Shown: piece after piece, positions 1 to 6,988 of the stretch
How the letters are laid out: each line of letters begins with the position of its first letter
How positions within the stretch are numbered: position 1 is the stretch's first letter
Assembly (NCBI RefSeq): GCF_003977665.1
Contig: NZ_RYYV01000003.1
Span: forward strand, 62,001-126,000
Direction of reading: 5' to 3'
Length of the DNA: 64,000 nucleotides
Source of the DNA: Dyella choica
Lineage (GTDB): Bacteria; Pseudomonadota; Gammaproteobacteria; Xanthomonadales; Rhodanobacteraceae
Notes under the pieces: generated by a model
What the model was told of the DNA's origin: nothing
Databases searched by the model: none
The model's input: the letters and a program-made list of their open reading frames with translations, nothing else
Program-made: the position numbers and the translations under genes

Positions 1-652
1 ACAGCTTCACCGGAATACCTTGCGGGTAATAAGCCACGATCAGCACTGCACCGAATTCACCCAGCGCGCGCACCCACGCAAGCGCGATCGCCGCGGCCAG
101 GCCAAGCCTGGCCAGTGGAAGACTGACATGCACGAAGCTGCGCCATGGCGAATGGCCCAGCGTAAGGGCGATTTGCTCCAGCTCGCGCGGTACGCCTTCG
201 AAAGCGGCACGGGCGGCGATCACATAGTAGGGGAGGGCGCTGTAGAACTGTGCCATTACAAAAGCGGGGCCGGAATTGGTGAGCACCAGGCCCGCGCGCT
301 CCAGCAGGCTGCCGGCCGGACCATAGGGGCCATACATGGATGCAAGCAGCAGGCCTAGTGCCAGGGGGGGCGTGAGCAGCGCGAGCAGCAGCAGGGTATC
401 GATTAGCCATGCGCCGCGAATGCGGTGGCGCGCCAACCACCACGCCAACGGTGTACCCAGGGCGATGATCAGGATCAGGGCCAGCACGCTGTAGCCCAGC
501 GATACGGTAATGGCGCTACCGTCGCCATCGGTGAAGCCGAAGCTACGCCACGACGTCATGAATGCCAGGCCGGCGAAAGGGGCGGCAAGCAGCAGTAACG
601 TCAGCAGACTGACGAATGCGGGGAGTCGGAGCCTGAACGCGGTGAGAATCAT
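1..652 (-). CDS. modB: ABC transporter permease, ModB-like (C-terminus cut by window edge)
   Basis: Inner-membrane permease that would carry molybdate (or tungstate) through the membrane for the binding protein encoded just upstream. About 217 codons are visible, reading from an ATG at 652 and running off position 1 without a stop. The start MILTAFRLRLPAF leads into a hydrophobic helix and then several more membrane segments. The stretch EQIALTLGHSPWRSF fits the EAA cytoplasmic loop that docks the ATPase. A 110-base gap holding a palindromic repeat separates it from the binding-protein gene. The ATPase gene (modC) would be expected beyond position 1. ModB is the best family call; the metal is inferred from the cofactor operon. 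Confidence 0.85.
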   Translation of the reverse strand, partial: MILTAFRLRLPAFVSLLTLLLLAAPFAGLAFMTSWRSFGFTDGDGSAITVSLGYSVLALILIIALGTPLAWWLARHRIRGAWLIDTLLLLALLTPPLALGLLLASMYGPYGPAGSLLERAGLVLTNSGPAFVMAQFYSALPYYVIAARAAFEGVPRELEQIALTLGHSPWRSFVHVSLPLARLGLAAAIALAWVRALGEFGAVLIVAYYPQGIPVKL

Positions 653-666
653 AGCCAGCGCCAATC

Positions 667-740
667 GTAGACTGGGTTGTGAAACCCAGCACTGCCATGC
701 ATGCCATGCGCGCGATGCTGGGATTGCCATCCCAGCCTAC
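667..740. repeat. GTAG double-hairpin REP element, copy 1
   Basis: A 74-base element begins GTAG and ends CTAC. It contains two hairpins: ACTGGGTT/AACCCAG on the left and GCTGGGAT/ATCCCAGC on the right, joined by an ATGCATGCC-rich spacer. The same layout and length recur at 35141 and 54344. It sits inside the operon, between the binding-protein stop (762) and the permease start (652). Confidence 0.85.
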
Positions 741-761
741 TCAAGTGTTCGCTGTGTTCAA

Positions 762-1691
762 TCACAAGCCGGTCCCACGTGGCGCACTGTAACCGTGCTC
801 GCGAAACAACGCTTGCCCTTCCGCACTTAGTAGAAAGCTCACAAAATCACGCCCCAATTCCGCTTGCTGCGCATTGGCCAGCACTCCGGCATAGAACACC
901 AGCGGTTGCACCTGCAGGATCTTGCCGTTGTCCAGAGCGATCGAGGCTCGGTCATACCAGGTTTTCTGCATGTCCGGGTTGCCCAGGTTGATTTCATCCG
1001 GCAAGGCGATGGTGGGCAGATGATGCGACTGGGCAGCGCTGAGATAGCCGATGGTGGCATCGATCTGGCCGGCTTCGAGCCTCGACATCAGCGAAGGCTC
1101 GGTAAAGATCTGCGCGGGATTCTGCAGCGCGCCGGCCACGTTCTTCAGCAGACTGGGCTGGTGGTAGTAATCCGCGGCAAGCTGCAAGCTCAGCAGTGCA
1201 TTGGCGCCTTGCGGATCGATAGTAGGGTCTGTGCGGCCCAGGCGCAGGCCTTGCTCGCTCAGCACTGCGTACCATTTCTTTTCGCCACGCGACGCGGCGG
1301 CAAAGTCGGCGGCAAAGCGGCTGTGCGGGCTGTAGATCACGACCATCTGCGTACTGGCGACGGGGACGGCAGCGGTGATCAGTCCCGCCTGCTTGAGCAC
1401 CTGCATCGGACCTGGCGTGATCGTAACGAACACATCCGCTTGCAACTGATGCGCGGCGAGCAGGCGCGCCAGCGCATAGGAACCTTGGCCGATGCCCTGG
1501 TACGCGGCGTGGTGCGATTTGGCGAAGGCCGGGCCGGCGGCATTGTCCATCACGACGCCCATGGAGCCGGCGTAGGCGATGCGGATTACGGGTGAAGTTT
1601 GCGCCAAGGCAGTCGCGCATACCAAGCCGCACAGTAGTAACGCAAGCCAATGACGGAACTTTGCGTTCACATGGCAATACCAGGCATTCAT
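762..1691 (-). CDS. Molybdate/tungstate-type ABC transporter substrate-binding protein
   Basis: Periplasmic binding protein of 309 residues, from the extracellular solute-binding group that contains ModA and WtpA. The start has a Sec signal peptide: a basic segment, then LALLLCGLVCATALAQ with cleavage near ALA-Q. The mature protein opens with IRIAYAGSMGVVMD, matching the AGS motif that lies near the oxyanion site in these proteins. A Cys is present in the signal region but it is not a convincing lipobox. Its start overlaps the preceding small gene by 4 bases (ATGA), so translation is probably coupled. The sequence resembles WtpA-type proteins at least as much as classic ModA, so tungstate is possible. 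Confidence 0.8.
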   Translation of the reverse strand: MNAWYCHVNAKFRHWLALLLCGLVCATALAQTSPVIRIAYAGSMGVVMDNAAGPAFAKSHHAAYQGIGQGSYALARLLAAHQLQADVFVTITPGPMQVLKQAGLITAAVPVASTQMVVIYSPHSRFAADFAAASRGEKKWYAVLSEQGLRLGRTDPTIDPQGANALLSLQLAADYYHQPSLLKNVAGALQNPAQIFTEPSLMSRLEAGQIDATIGYLSAAQSHHLPTIALPDEINLGNPDMQKTWYDRASIALDNGKILQVQPLVFYAGVLANAQQAELGRDFVSFLLSAEGQALFREHGYSAPRGTGL

Positions 1692-2044
1692 GCAGCATCT
1701 CCAGTCGAAGGCTTGCGCAAGCGCTTGCGCGCACTATCCCGTACATCCACATCAAACACTAACTGCAAGGTCTCGCCACTCGGCGTGGAAAGCGAGTATT
1801 GCAAGCCATCACGGGTCGGAAGCCGTTCGCTAAGCGCACGCACATCGGTCTCCGGCAAGCTGATATGCCATACCCTGTTCTGCCGCCGCCAGTCGATGCG
1901 TGACGACAGGCTTAGCTGCTGCATTTGCACATGCCCATCGGGCAAGCTGGTGCGATTGTCGGCCGAGCCGCCATCCAGCAAGCGCGCCAGTTCGTCTTCA
2001 TCGATCCGCAGCCGCAGGCTCTGGCCTTCCAGTTGGACTCTCAT
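1688..2044 (-). CDS. Small conserved-looking protein of unknown function inside the Moco operon
   Basis: A 118-residue, probably cytoplasmic protein with no signal peptide or membrane segment. It starts MRVQLEGQSLRLRIDEDEL, a pattern seen in small uncharacterised proteins, and continues with alternating short beta-like strands and many charged residues (DVDVRDSARKRLRKPS near the end). It overlaps mobA upstream and the binding-protein gene downstream by 4 bases each, so it is locked into this operon. That placement suggests a part in molybdate handling or cofactor insertion, but this is only context; no function is recognised from the sequence. Confidence 0.75.
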   Translation of the reverse strand: MRVQLEGQSLRLRIDEDELARLLDGGSADNRTSLPDGHVQMQQLSLSSRIDWRRQNRVWHISLPETDVRALSERLPTRDGLQYSLSTPSGETLQLVFDVDVRDSARKRLRKPSTGDAA

Positions 2045-2631
2045 GTGCTCGCCTCCCGCCAGGTTTCTTCCGTATTGCAGTCGATCAGCTGGGTGGCCTC
2101 ATCGCCAGACAGCACGATCTCATGGACGCCGATGCGTTCCTGCAACGAGCGCAGGGAGCGAGCCCGCCTGTCGCTGGATGCCACTAGCGTGTTGAGTACA
2201 TCGCGGCAGCGAGCGTCCAGGCGCAGACGCATCGGCAAAACGTGGCCCGCAAAGCGCACGCAGCCGACAGCGGATGCGGCCTCACGCAGGCGCTGCAGCA
2301 GCGCAGGCTGTAATCGGGGCATATCTACCGGCACAATCAACAGCTCAGCGTCATCGCAGGCGGCAGCGATACCAGCGATGCCGCCGATCGGACCAGCTTG
2401 CGGGACGGGATCGACTACGCCGTGGTAGTCAGGACGATCGCCGCTGACTTTCACCTCGCATACTCCGGCAGCATGCAGCACGGCCATCTGGTGTTCCAGC
2501 AAGGGCCGGCCTTGCCAGTGCAGCAAGGCCTTGTCGCGCCCCATGCGCGTGGAAAGGCCGCCGGCCAGCACCACGCCGATCAAGGGCAAGCGTTCAATGC
2601 TCGTGCCCGTGGGCATGCGCTGTTCTGCCAT
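2041..2631 (-). CDS. mobA: Molybdenum cofactor guanylyltransferase MobA
   Basis: Cytoplasmic enzyme that transfers GMP from GTP to Mo-molybdopterin to give the guanine dinucleotide cofactor used by DMSO-reductase-family enzymes. The nucleotide-binding signature LAGGLSTRMGRDKALL lies about 20 residues from the N-terminus, followed by PQAGPIGGIAGI and the metal-binding VPVDMP segment. The open frame extends upstream into moaE, but homology begins only near GVVLAGG. I therefore chose the ATG at 2631 (196 residues); an ATG at 2616 is equally possible. Either start overlaps the end of moaE. The size matches the family. Confidence 0.9.
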   Translation of the reverse strand: MAEQRMPTGTSIERLPLIGVVLAGGLSTRMGRDKALLHWQGRPLLEHQMAVLHAAGVCEVKVSGDRPDYHGVVDPVPQAGPIGGIAGIAAACDDAELLIVPVDMPRLQPALLQRLREAASAVGCVRFAGHVLPMRLRLDARCRDVLNTLVASSDRRARSLRSLQERIGVHEIVLSGDEATQLIDCNTEETWREAST

Positions 2632-3106
2632 GAGCGGCTGCACGTTCGGTTTCGCGGTGTTCCTCGCACAGGGAGCAGCCTTCGCTCCAGGCACTGTCGC
2701 CGTCCACGTAGTGCTCCTGTTTCCAGATCGGTGCCTCGTGCTTGACGGCTTCGATCGCCAGGCGGCTGGCGCGGAAGGCTTCGTCGCGGTGGGGGGTGCC
2801 GGCGGCGACAATGACGGCGATTTCGCCGAGGCGCAGGCTACCCTTGGCATGCGCGATGTACAGTTTCATCGGCACGTCGATTTCCTTGCGCGCCCGCTCG
2901 CAAATTTCCTCGAAGGTACGCAGCGCCAACGGTACGAACAGGTCGTAGCTGATGCCGGTAACGATGCGGCCGAGATTGTGCTCGCGCACCTTGCCGATGA
3001 ACATGTTGATGCCGCCGAAGCGCGGATCGGAAACAAAAGCGAGTGCGGCTGCCGGGTCCAGCGGTGTTTCGCGAATGTCGACGACGGCGGTGTATAGATC
3101 TGACAT
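2594..3106 (-). CDS. moaE: Molybdopterin synthase large subunit MoaE with His-rich tail
   Basis: Catalytic subunit of molybdopterin synthase; with thiocarboxylated MoaD it inserts two sulfurs into cyclic pyranopterin monophosphate. The core is typical: GINMFIGKVREHN, then LYIAHAKGSLRLGE and the catalytic-lysine region EAVKHEAPIWKQE. At 170 residues it is about 20 longer than usual. The extra C-terminal segment has two Cys (CSLCEEH) and ends HAHGHEH, which looks metal-binding. The gene follows moaD after a 100-base gap containing a long palindrome, and its end overlaps mobA. Confidence 0.93.
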   Translation of the reverse strand: MSDLYTAVVDIRETPLDPAAALAFVSDPRFGGINMFIGKVREHNLGRIVTGISYDLFVPLALRTFEEICERARKEIDVPMKLYIAHAKGSLRLGEIAVIVAAGTPHRDEAFRASRLAIEAVKHEAPIWKQEHYVDGDSAWSEGCSLCEEHRETERAAAHGRTAHAHGHEH

Positions 3107-3139
3107 GTTCTTCAGTGCTCGAAATGCAGGTGTGTTTCG

Positions 3140-3195
3140 CTTGCCCTATTTGCCGTCATTCCCGCGTTCGCGGGAATGACGGCAAATAGGGCAAG
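3140..3195. repeat. 27-bp perfect inverted repeat in the moaD-moaE gap
   Basis: Two 27-base arms are perfectly complementary around a central TT. The core is CGTCATTCCCGCG facing CGCGGGAATGACG, extended outward by GCCCTATTTGC and its complement. The transcript would form a very stable hairpin inside the operon, 34 bases before the moaE start. The core is shared with the elements at 16116, 22689 and 48161, so it is probably an interspersed repeat and not only a terminator. Confidence 0.9.
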
Positions 3196-3206
3196 TGCCG
3201 CTCACA

Positions 3207-3467
3207 TCAACCTCCACTCACCGGCGGCAGGATCGCAATCTGTCCATGCTCCGGCAGCAGGCGATGGTTGTGCAGGATTTCGTCGTTGCTTGCAAAGGCC
3301 GATCGCTGCACCAGCCCTACGCTGATATGCGGCGCATACGTGCGCAAATGATCGCGCAGCAACTCGCGCAGCTCGCCGATGGTGCACGGTTCGGGGACTT
3401 CCAGTTCGATGTAGCCGCTGGCATCGGCATCGCGCAAGGCGCCGAACAAATTGATGCGGACCTTCAT
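3207..3467 (-). CDS. moaD: Molybdopterin synthase sulfur carrier subunit MoaD
   Basis: Small ubiquitin-like protein of 86 residues that carries sulfur as a C-terminal thiocarboxylate to MoaE. It starts MKVRINLFGALRDA and ends ILPPVSGG, with the Gly-Gly tail required for adenylation by MoeB. The longer open frame begins at 3572, but homology starts at the ATG at 3467, which overlaps the moeA stop by 4 bases. No moeB homologue is seen in the window. Confidence 0.95.
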   Translation of the reverse strand: MKVRINLFGALRDADASGYIELEVPEPCTIGELRELLRDHLRTYAPHISVGLVQRSAFASNDEILHNHRLLPEHGQIAILPPVSGG

Positions 3468-4711
3468 AGGGCACTCTCGCAAGGCAGGAACCCTTCCAGA
3501 TGGCCGCTGCCGTAGACATCGACCAGCGCGCCGGCGGGCAATGCATCGACATCGGCGGGCACGACCGCCCATGCGTTGGCATCGGCCAGCGGGCGGATAC
3601 GGTAAGACTCCTGGCCGTCGAGCACTTCCACCGTCAGCCGGCCTAGCGCATCACAATGCAGGCGGCTCTTGAGGTGAAAACGCAGGCGGGGCTTCTTGCT
3701 GTAGGGTTTGCTCAGCCGCACCCGGCGTGGCGTTTCCTGCGGCAAACCCAACATCTCGCGCAGCACCGGTTCCACGAAGAAGCGCAGGCCAACGGCGACG
3801 GCGATTGGGTTCCCCGGCAAACCGAACAGCAGCGCGCCGCCCGGCAAGCACCCGAACAGCAGTGGTTTGCCGGGCCGGATCGCCACCTTGTGAAACAGCG
3901 TTTGGGCGCCAAGCGATTCCAGTGCTTGCGGCACGAAATCGTAGCGCCCCATGGAGACGGCTCCGCTGGTCACGATGATCCTGGCGCCGGCATCCAGGGC
4001 ACGGCGCATCGCCGACCCAAAGGCATCCGCATCGTCACCTACGGTTTCCACGTGCACCACTTCGGCGCCAGCCAGTGGCAGGCGTGTGGCAAGGAAAGGG
4101 CCGTTGGAATTGCGGATTTGCCCCGGCTCCAGCGCCTGGTCGGGATCGTCGACCAACTCGCGTCCCGTGCAGATGACCGCCACGCGTGGCCGCACGCCTA
4201 CCGACACCTTCGCGATGCCCAGTGCCGCCAGCAGCATCACATGCTGGGCTTGCAGAACGGTGCCCGCATCCAGCAGGTTTTCACCGCGCGCCACATCGGA
4301 GCCCGCTGCGCGTACGTTCTGACCTGGAATTACATCGGCCAGCAAGCGGACGCGTGAAGGCGCCAGGCGCTCGGTCTGTTCGACCGCAATTACGCGATCG
4401 AGGCCATCGGGGATGCGCGCGCCGGTCATGATATCCCACGCGCCGGTTCGGGCCTGGGCCATGCCGTCGCCCGCGGCCTGCTCGCCTTCGACCTGCAGTT
4501 CCGTACCGGCGGGAACGATCGAATCGCCGCGCAAGGCAAACCCATCCATGGCGGAGTTGTCGAACGGCGGCAGGTCGACGGCGCTGGTTACGGGCACGGC
4601 GAGTACGCGTCCCAGGCATGCGTTGACCAGGCAATCTTCCGCGCCCAGCCTGGTGCCGGCATCGAGCACGATGCGCAAGGCGTGTTCATAGGCGAGCGCT
4701 TCCTGGCTCAT
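3464..4711 (-). CDS. moeA: Molybdopterin molybdotransferase MoeA
   Basis: Inserts molybdate into adenylated molybdopterin, the last step of basic Moco synthesis. The 415-residue length fits the family. Landmarks in order are the N-terminal PPFDNSAMDGFALR, the IMTGARIPDG motif, the MoaB-like domain with TSGAVSMGRYDF and GLPGNPIAVAV, and a C-terminal beta domain. The ATG at 4711 was chosen because the MoeA N-terminus (YEHALRIVLDAG) follows directly and because it overlaps the moaCB stop by 4 bases. The longer frame upstream has no family similarity. Confidence 0.95.
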   Translation of the reverse strand: MSQEALAYEHALRIVLDAGTRLGAEDCLVNACLGRVLAVPVTSAVDLPPFDNSAMDGFALRGDSIVPAGTELQVEGEQAAGDGMAQARTGAWDIMTGARIPDGLDRVIAVEQTERLAPSRVRLLADVIPGQNVRAAGSDVARGENLLDAGTVLQAQHVMLLAALGIAKVSVGVRPRVAVICTGRELVDDPDQALEPGQIRNSNGPFLATRLPLAGAEVVHVETVGDDADAFGSAMRRALDAGARIIVTSGAVSMGRYDFVPQALESLGAQTLFHKVAIRPGKPLLFGCLPGGALLFGLPGNPIAVAVGLRFFVEPVLREMLGLPQETPRRVRLSKPYSKKPRLRFHLKSRLHCDALGRLTVEVLDGQESYRIRPLADANAWAVVPADVDALPAGALVDVYGSGHLEGFLPCESAL

Positions 4712-5712
4712 GCATGCCCTCCGCCTGCGGCCATGGCAAGGGCATGCGCTAGGATCGGCGCCAGAATATCCATACCCTGCGCCACTGCCTTGGCGCTGCC
4801 GGGCAGGGCGATCACCAGGGTGTTGCCGAGCAGCACTGCATGCGCCCGGCTCAGCCATGCCAAGGGCGTGTGCTGGCTGCTTTCGCTGCGGAACAGTTCG
4901 CCGATGCCGTCGACATGACGATCGGCCACCAGCGCCAAAGCTTCGGGAGTGCGGTCGCGCGGTCCAAGACCCGTGCCACCCGTGCAGAGAATCAGCTTCG
5001 CGCCGCTGCCGGCCAATTCCTGCAGGCGGACTGCCAGCGCTTCGGGTTCGTCCGGATGCAGCTCCACGTCACGGACATCCGCACCCAATTCGCGCAGGCG
5101 TTCCACCAGCAGCGGGCCCGAAGCATCGGCGTATTCGCCGCGGCTGGCGCGATCGCTCAGCGTGATCACTTGAGCGTGCACGCCATCCAGCTTGTTCAGG
5201 CCGCGCGGCATGTAGTGCTCGCGCTCCGCATCGCTCATGCCTTCCGGATGCAGCCACAAGCCCTTCTTGCCGCCTTCCTTGAACAGCAGTCGCACGCCAC
5301 CGATACAAAGAGCAGGCTGCACGGGCTTGGTCAGATCGTAGAGCGTAAGCAACGCAGCGCTGGCACCTGCCAGGGCTTCCATTTCCACGCCGGTGCGCGC
5401 GAACGTCGCCACTTCGCAATACACGCGAATGGCGTAACGCTCAGTTACCGGTTCGCAGCGCACGTTGATGTACTCCAGCGGCAGCGGATGACACAGGGGC
5501 ATCAGTTGCGCGGCGCTTTTGGCGCCTTGCAGGCCGGCGATTTCCGCCATCACCAGCGCATCGCCCTTGGGCAGGCGGCGCTCGACGATTTGCGCGAATG
5601 CTGCGGCGCCGGCGCTCAATTCACCGACAGCCACGGCGCGGCGCGCGGTGATACGCTTGCGGCGCACGTCCGCCATCTGGAAGTGGACGCCGCGTTCCTC
5701 GCGCTCTTGCAT
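4708..5712 (-). CDS. moaCB: Fused MoaC-MoaB bifunctional Moco biosynthesis protein
   Basis: One 334-residue chain carries two enzymes. Residues about 1-155 are MoaC, which makes cyclic pyranopterin monophosphate from the MoaA product; KGDA, AQLMPLCHPLPLEYI and GVEMEALAGASAALLTLYDLTK are recognisable. Residues about 180-334 are MoaB/MogA-like (molybdopterin adenylyltransferase), with the CTGGTGLGPRDRTPEA loop and PGSAKAVAQGMD. The two halves are joined by a short linker around EGMSDAEREHY. The start follows the moaA stop after 3 bases. Fusions of this type are known in some bacteria, and fusing two consecutive steps fits the compact operon. Confidence 0.93.
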   Translation of the reverse strand: MQEREERGVHFQMADVRRKRITARRAVAVGELSAGAAAFAQIVERRLPKGDALVMAEIAGLQGAKSAAQLMPLCHPLPLEYINVRCEPVTERYAIRVYCEVATFARTGVEMEALAGASAALLTLYDLTKPVQPALCIGGVRLLFKEGGKKGLWLHPEGMSDAEREHYMPRGLNKLDGVHAQVITLSDRASRGEYADASGPLLVERLRELGADVRDVELHPDEPEALAVRLQELAGSGAKLILCTGGTGLGPRDRTPEALALVADRHVDGIGELFRSESSQHTPLAWLSRAHAVLLGNTLVIALPGSAKAVAQGMDILAPILAHALAMAAGGGHA

Positions 5713-5715
5713 GAA

Positions 5716-6699
5716 TCAGCCTCCGGTGGATGCGAGATGGGGAGTGATGCCGGTGCGGCCTTCGTGCAGGAAATGGCCCTGCTCCTTGCGGCCGATCTGG
5801 CCGCCGACGGCACGCACGAGGTCTTCCAGCTGATCGTCCGACTGCAGCAGCGGGCGCAGCGGAATGCCGAATTCGCCGAACAGGCACAGGCGCAGGTCAC
5901 CGCTGGCGGTCACGCGCAGGCGATTGCAGCCAGCGCAGAAATCCTTCGAATAGGGCGCAATGATGCCGATGCGGCCGGCATAGTCCGGATGGCGATATTC
6001 GCGCGCCGGACCGGCGTCGGCGGCGCGCGGCAGCGCCTGCCAGCCGAGCGTGATCAGTTCCGTTTCCAGGGCTTGCGCGCGAACGTGGTGTTCGCGGAAG
6101 AACGGCAGGTTGTCGCCGGTCTGCATCAACTCGATAAAGCGCACGCCTACCGGCCGGTCGCGCAGGTACTCCAGCCACGACGGCAGTTGCTTGTCGTTGA
6201 CGTCGCGCATCAGCACCGCATTGAGCTTCACCGTAGGCAGCCCAGCCGCCAACGCCATGTCCACGCCATGCAGGATGTCGTCCAGCCGGTCGTGGCCGGT
6301 GACGCGTGCGAATACCGCGCGGTCCAGGCTGTCCACGCTGACATTGATGGCGTTGAGACCGGCAGCCATCCACTCATGTAGGCGCTGGCTGAGCAGGGTG
6401 CCGTTGGTGGTCATGGCCAGCTTGGTGATACCCGGCACCGCGGCGGCGGTACGCAGGATGTCCGCAAGATCCTTGCGTACGCTCGGCTCGCCGCCGGTGA
6501 GGCGCAGCTTGTGCATGCCCAGCTGGGTAAAGCCCTGCAGCAGTCGAGTGATTTCCGGCAAGGAAAGCGCTGCGGCGGCGTTCGCATCGGCGTGGTAGCC
6601 GTGCGGCAGGCAATACGTGCAACGGAAATTGCACGCGGGTGTGACCGATAACCGCAAGTACGGAAACCGACGGCCGTAACGGTCAGCCAGCGGGGACAT
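5716..6699 (-). CDS. moaA: GTP 3',8-cyclase MoaA
   Basis: Radical SAM enzyme that starts Moco synthesis by rearranging GTP. The 327 residues contain the first [4Fe-4S] cluster motif as C23, C27 and C30 (TPACNFRCTYC), the TGGEPSVRKD segment, and the second cluster ligands C255, C258 and C272 near the C-terminus (FCAGCNRLR). The chain ends STGG; a C-terminal Gly-Gly is typical and takes part in catalysis. A GGAG ribosome-binding site precedes the ATG at 6699. It is the first gene of the operon, directly below a Moco riboswitch. Confidence 0.96.
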   Translation of the reverse strand: MSPLADRYGRRFPYLRLSVTPACNFRCTYCLPHGYHADANAAAALSLPEITRLLQGFTQLGMHKLRLTGGEPSVRKDLADILRTAAAVPGITKLAMTTNGTLLSQRLHEWMAAGLNAINVSVDSLDRAVFARVTGHDRLDDILHGVDMALAAGLPTVKLNAVLMRDVNDKQLPSWLEYLRDRPVGVRFIELMQTGDNLPFFREHHVRAQALETELITLGWQALPRAADAGPAREYRHPDYAGRIGIIAPYSKDFCAGCNRLRVTASGDLRLCLFGEFGIPLRPLLQSDDQLEDLVRAVGGQIGRKEQGHFLHEGRTGITPHLASTGG

Positions 6700-6720
6700 G
6701 AATCTTTGCTCCTTTCCAAG

Positions 6721-6825
6721 CCGGGAGGCGAACGCGTTTCCGCGTCCACCCTGGTGGTCCCTTGGGGGATCACGGACGCCAAGCCATGTTCCGGATGAAG
6801 GAACCGCAGGCTGGGCGCCTCGGAG
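6721..6825 (-). promoter_or_regulatory. Molybdenum cofactor (Moco) riboswitch upstream of moaA
   Basis: On the transcribed strand the leader opens with CTCCGAGGCG and closes with CGCCTCCCGG. GAGGCG (6816-6821) and CGCCTC (6725-6730) pair to form the basal stem. Between them lie GAACATGGC, the CCCCCAAGGGACCAC tetraloop-like segment and a GGTGG, in the order I recall for the Moco RNA motif found before moaA in gammaproteobacteria. The moaA GGAG site follows about 10 bases later, so ligand binding could act on translation. Identified by eye, without a covariance model. Confidence 0.8.
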
Positions 6826-6988
6826 TTGTAAGTGGTGCTCTTCAGGTAAGTGTAACTATCCACCGGTTGGCGGGATACGTCTATTACGGTTTTGTCAGGG
6901 CTGCGGTGGGGATTGGTGCATGGGACGCCATGGATCGGGTATTCGGGGACCATGACGATCGCATGGAGCGGGATGACGCTTCCCAGGG

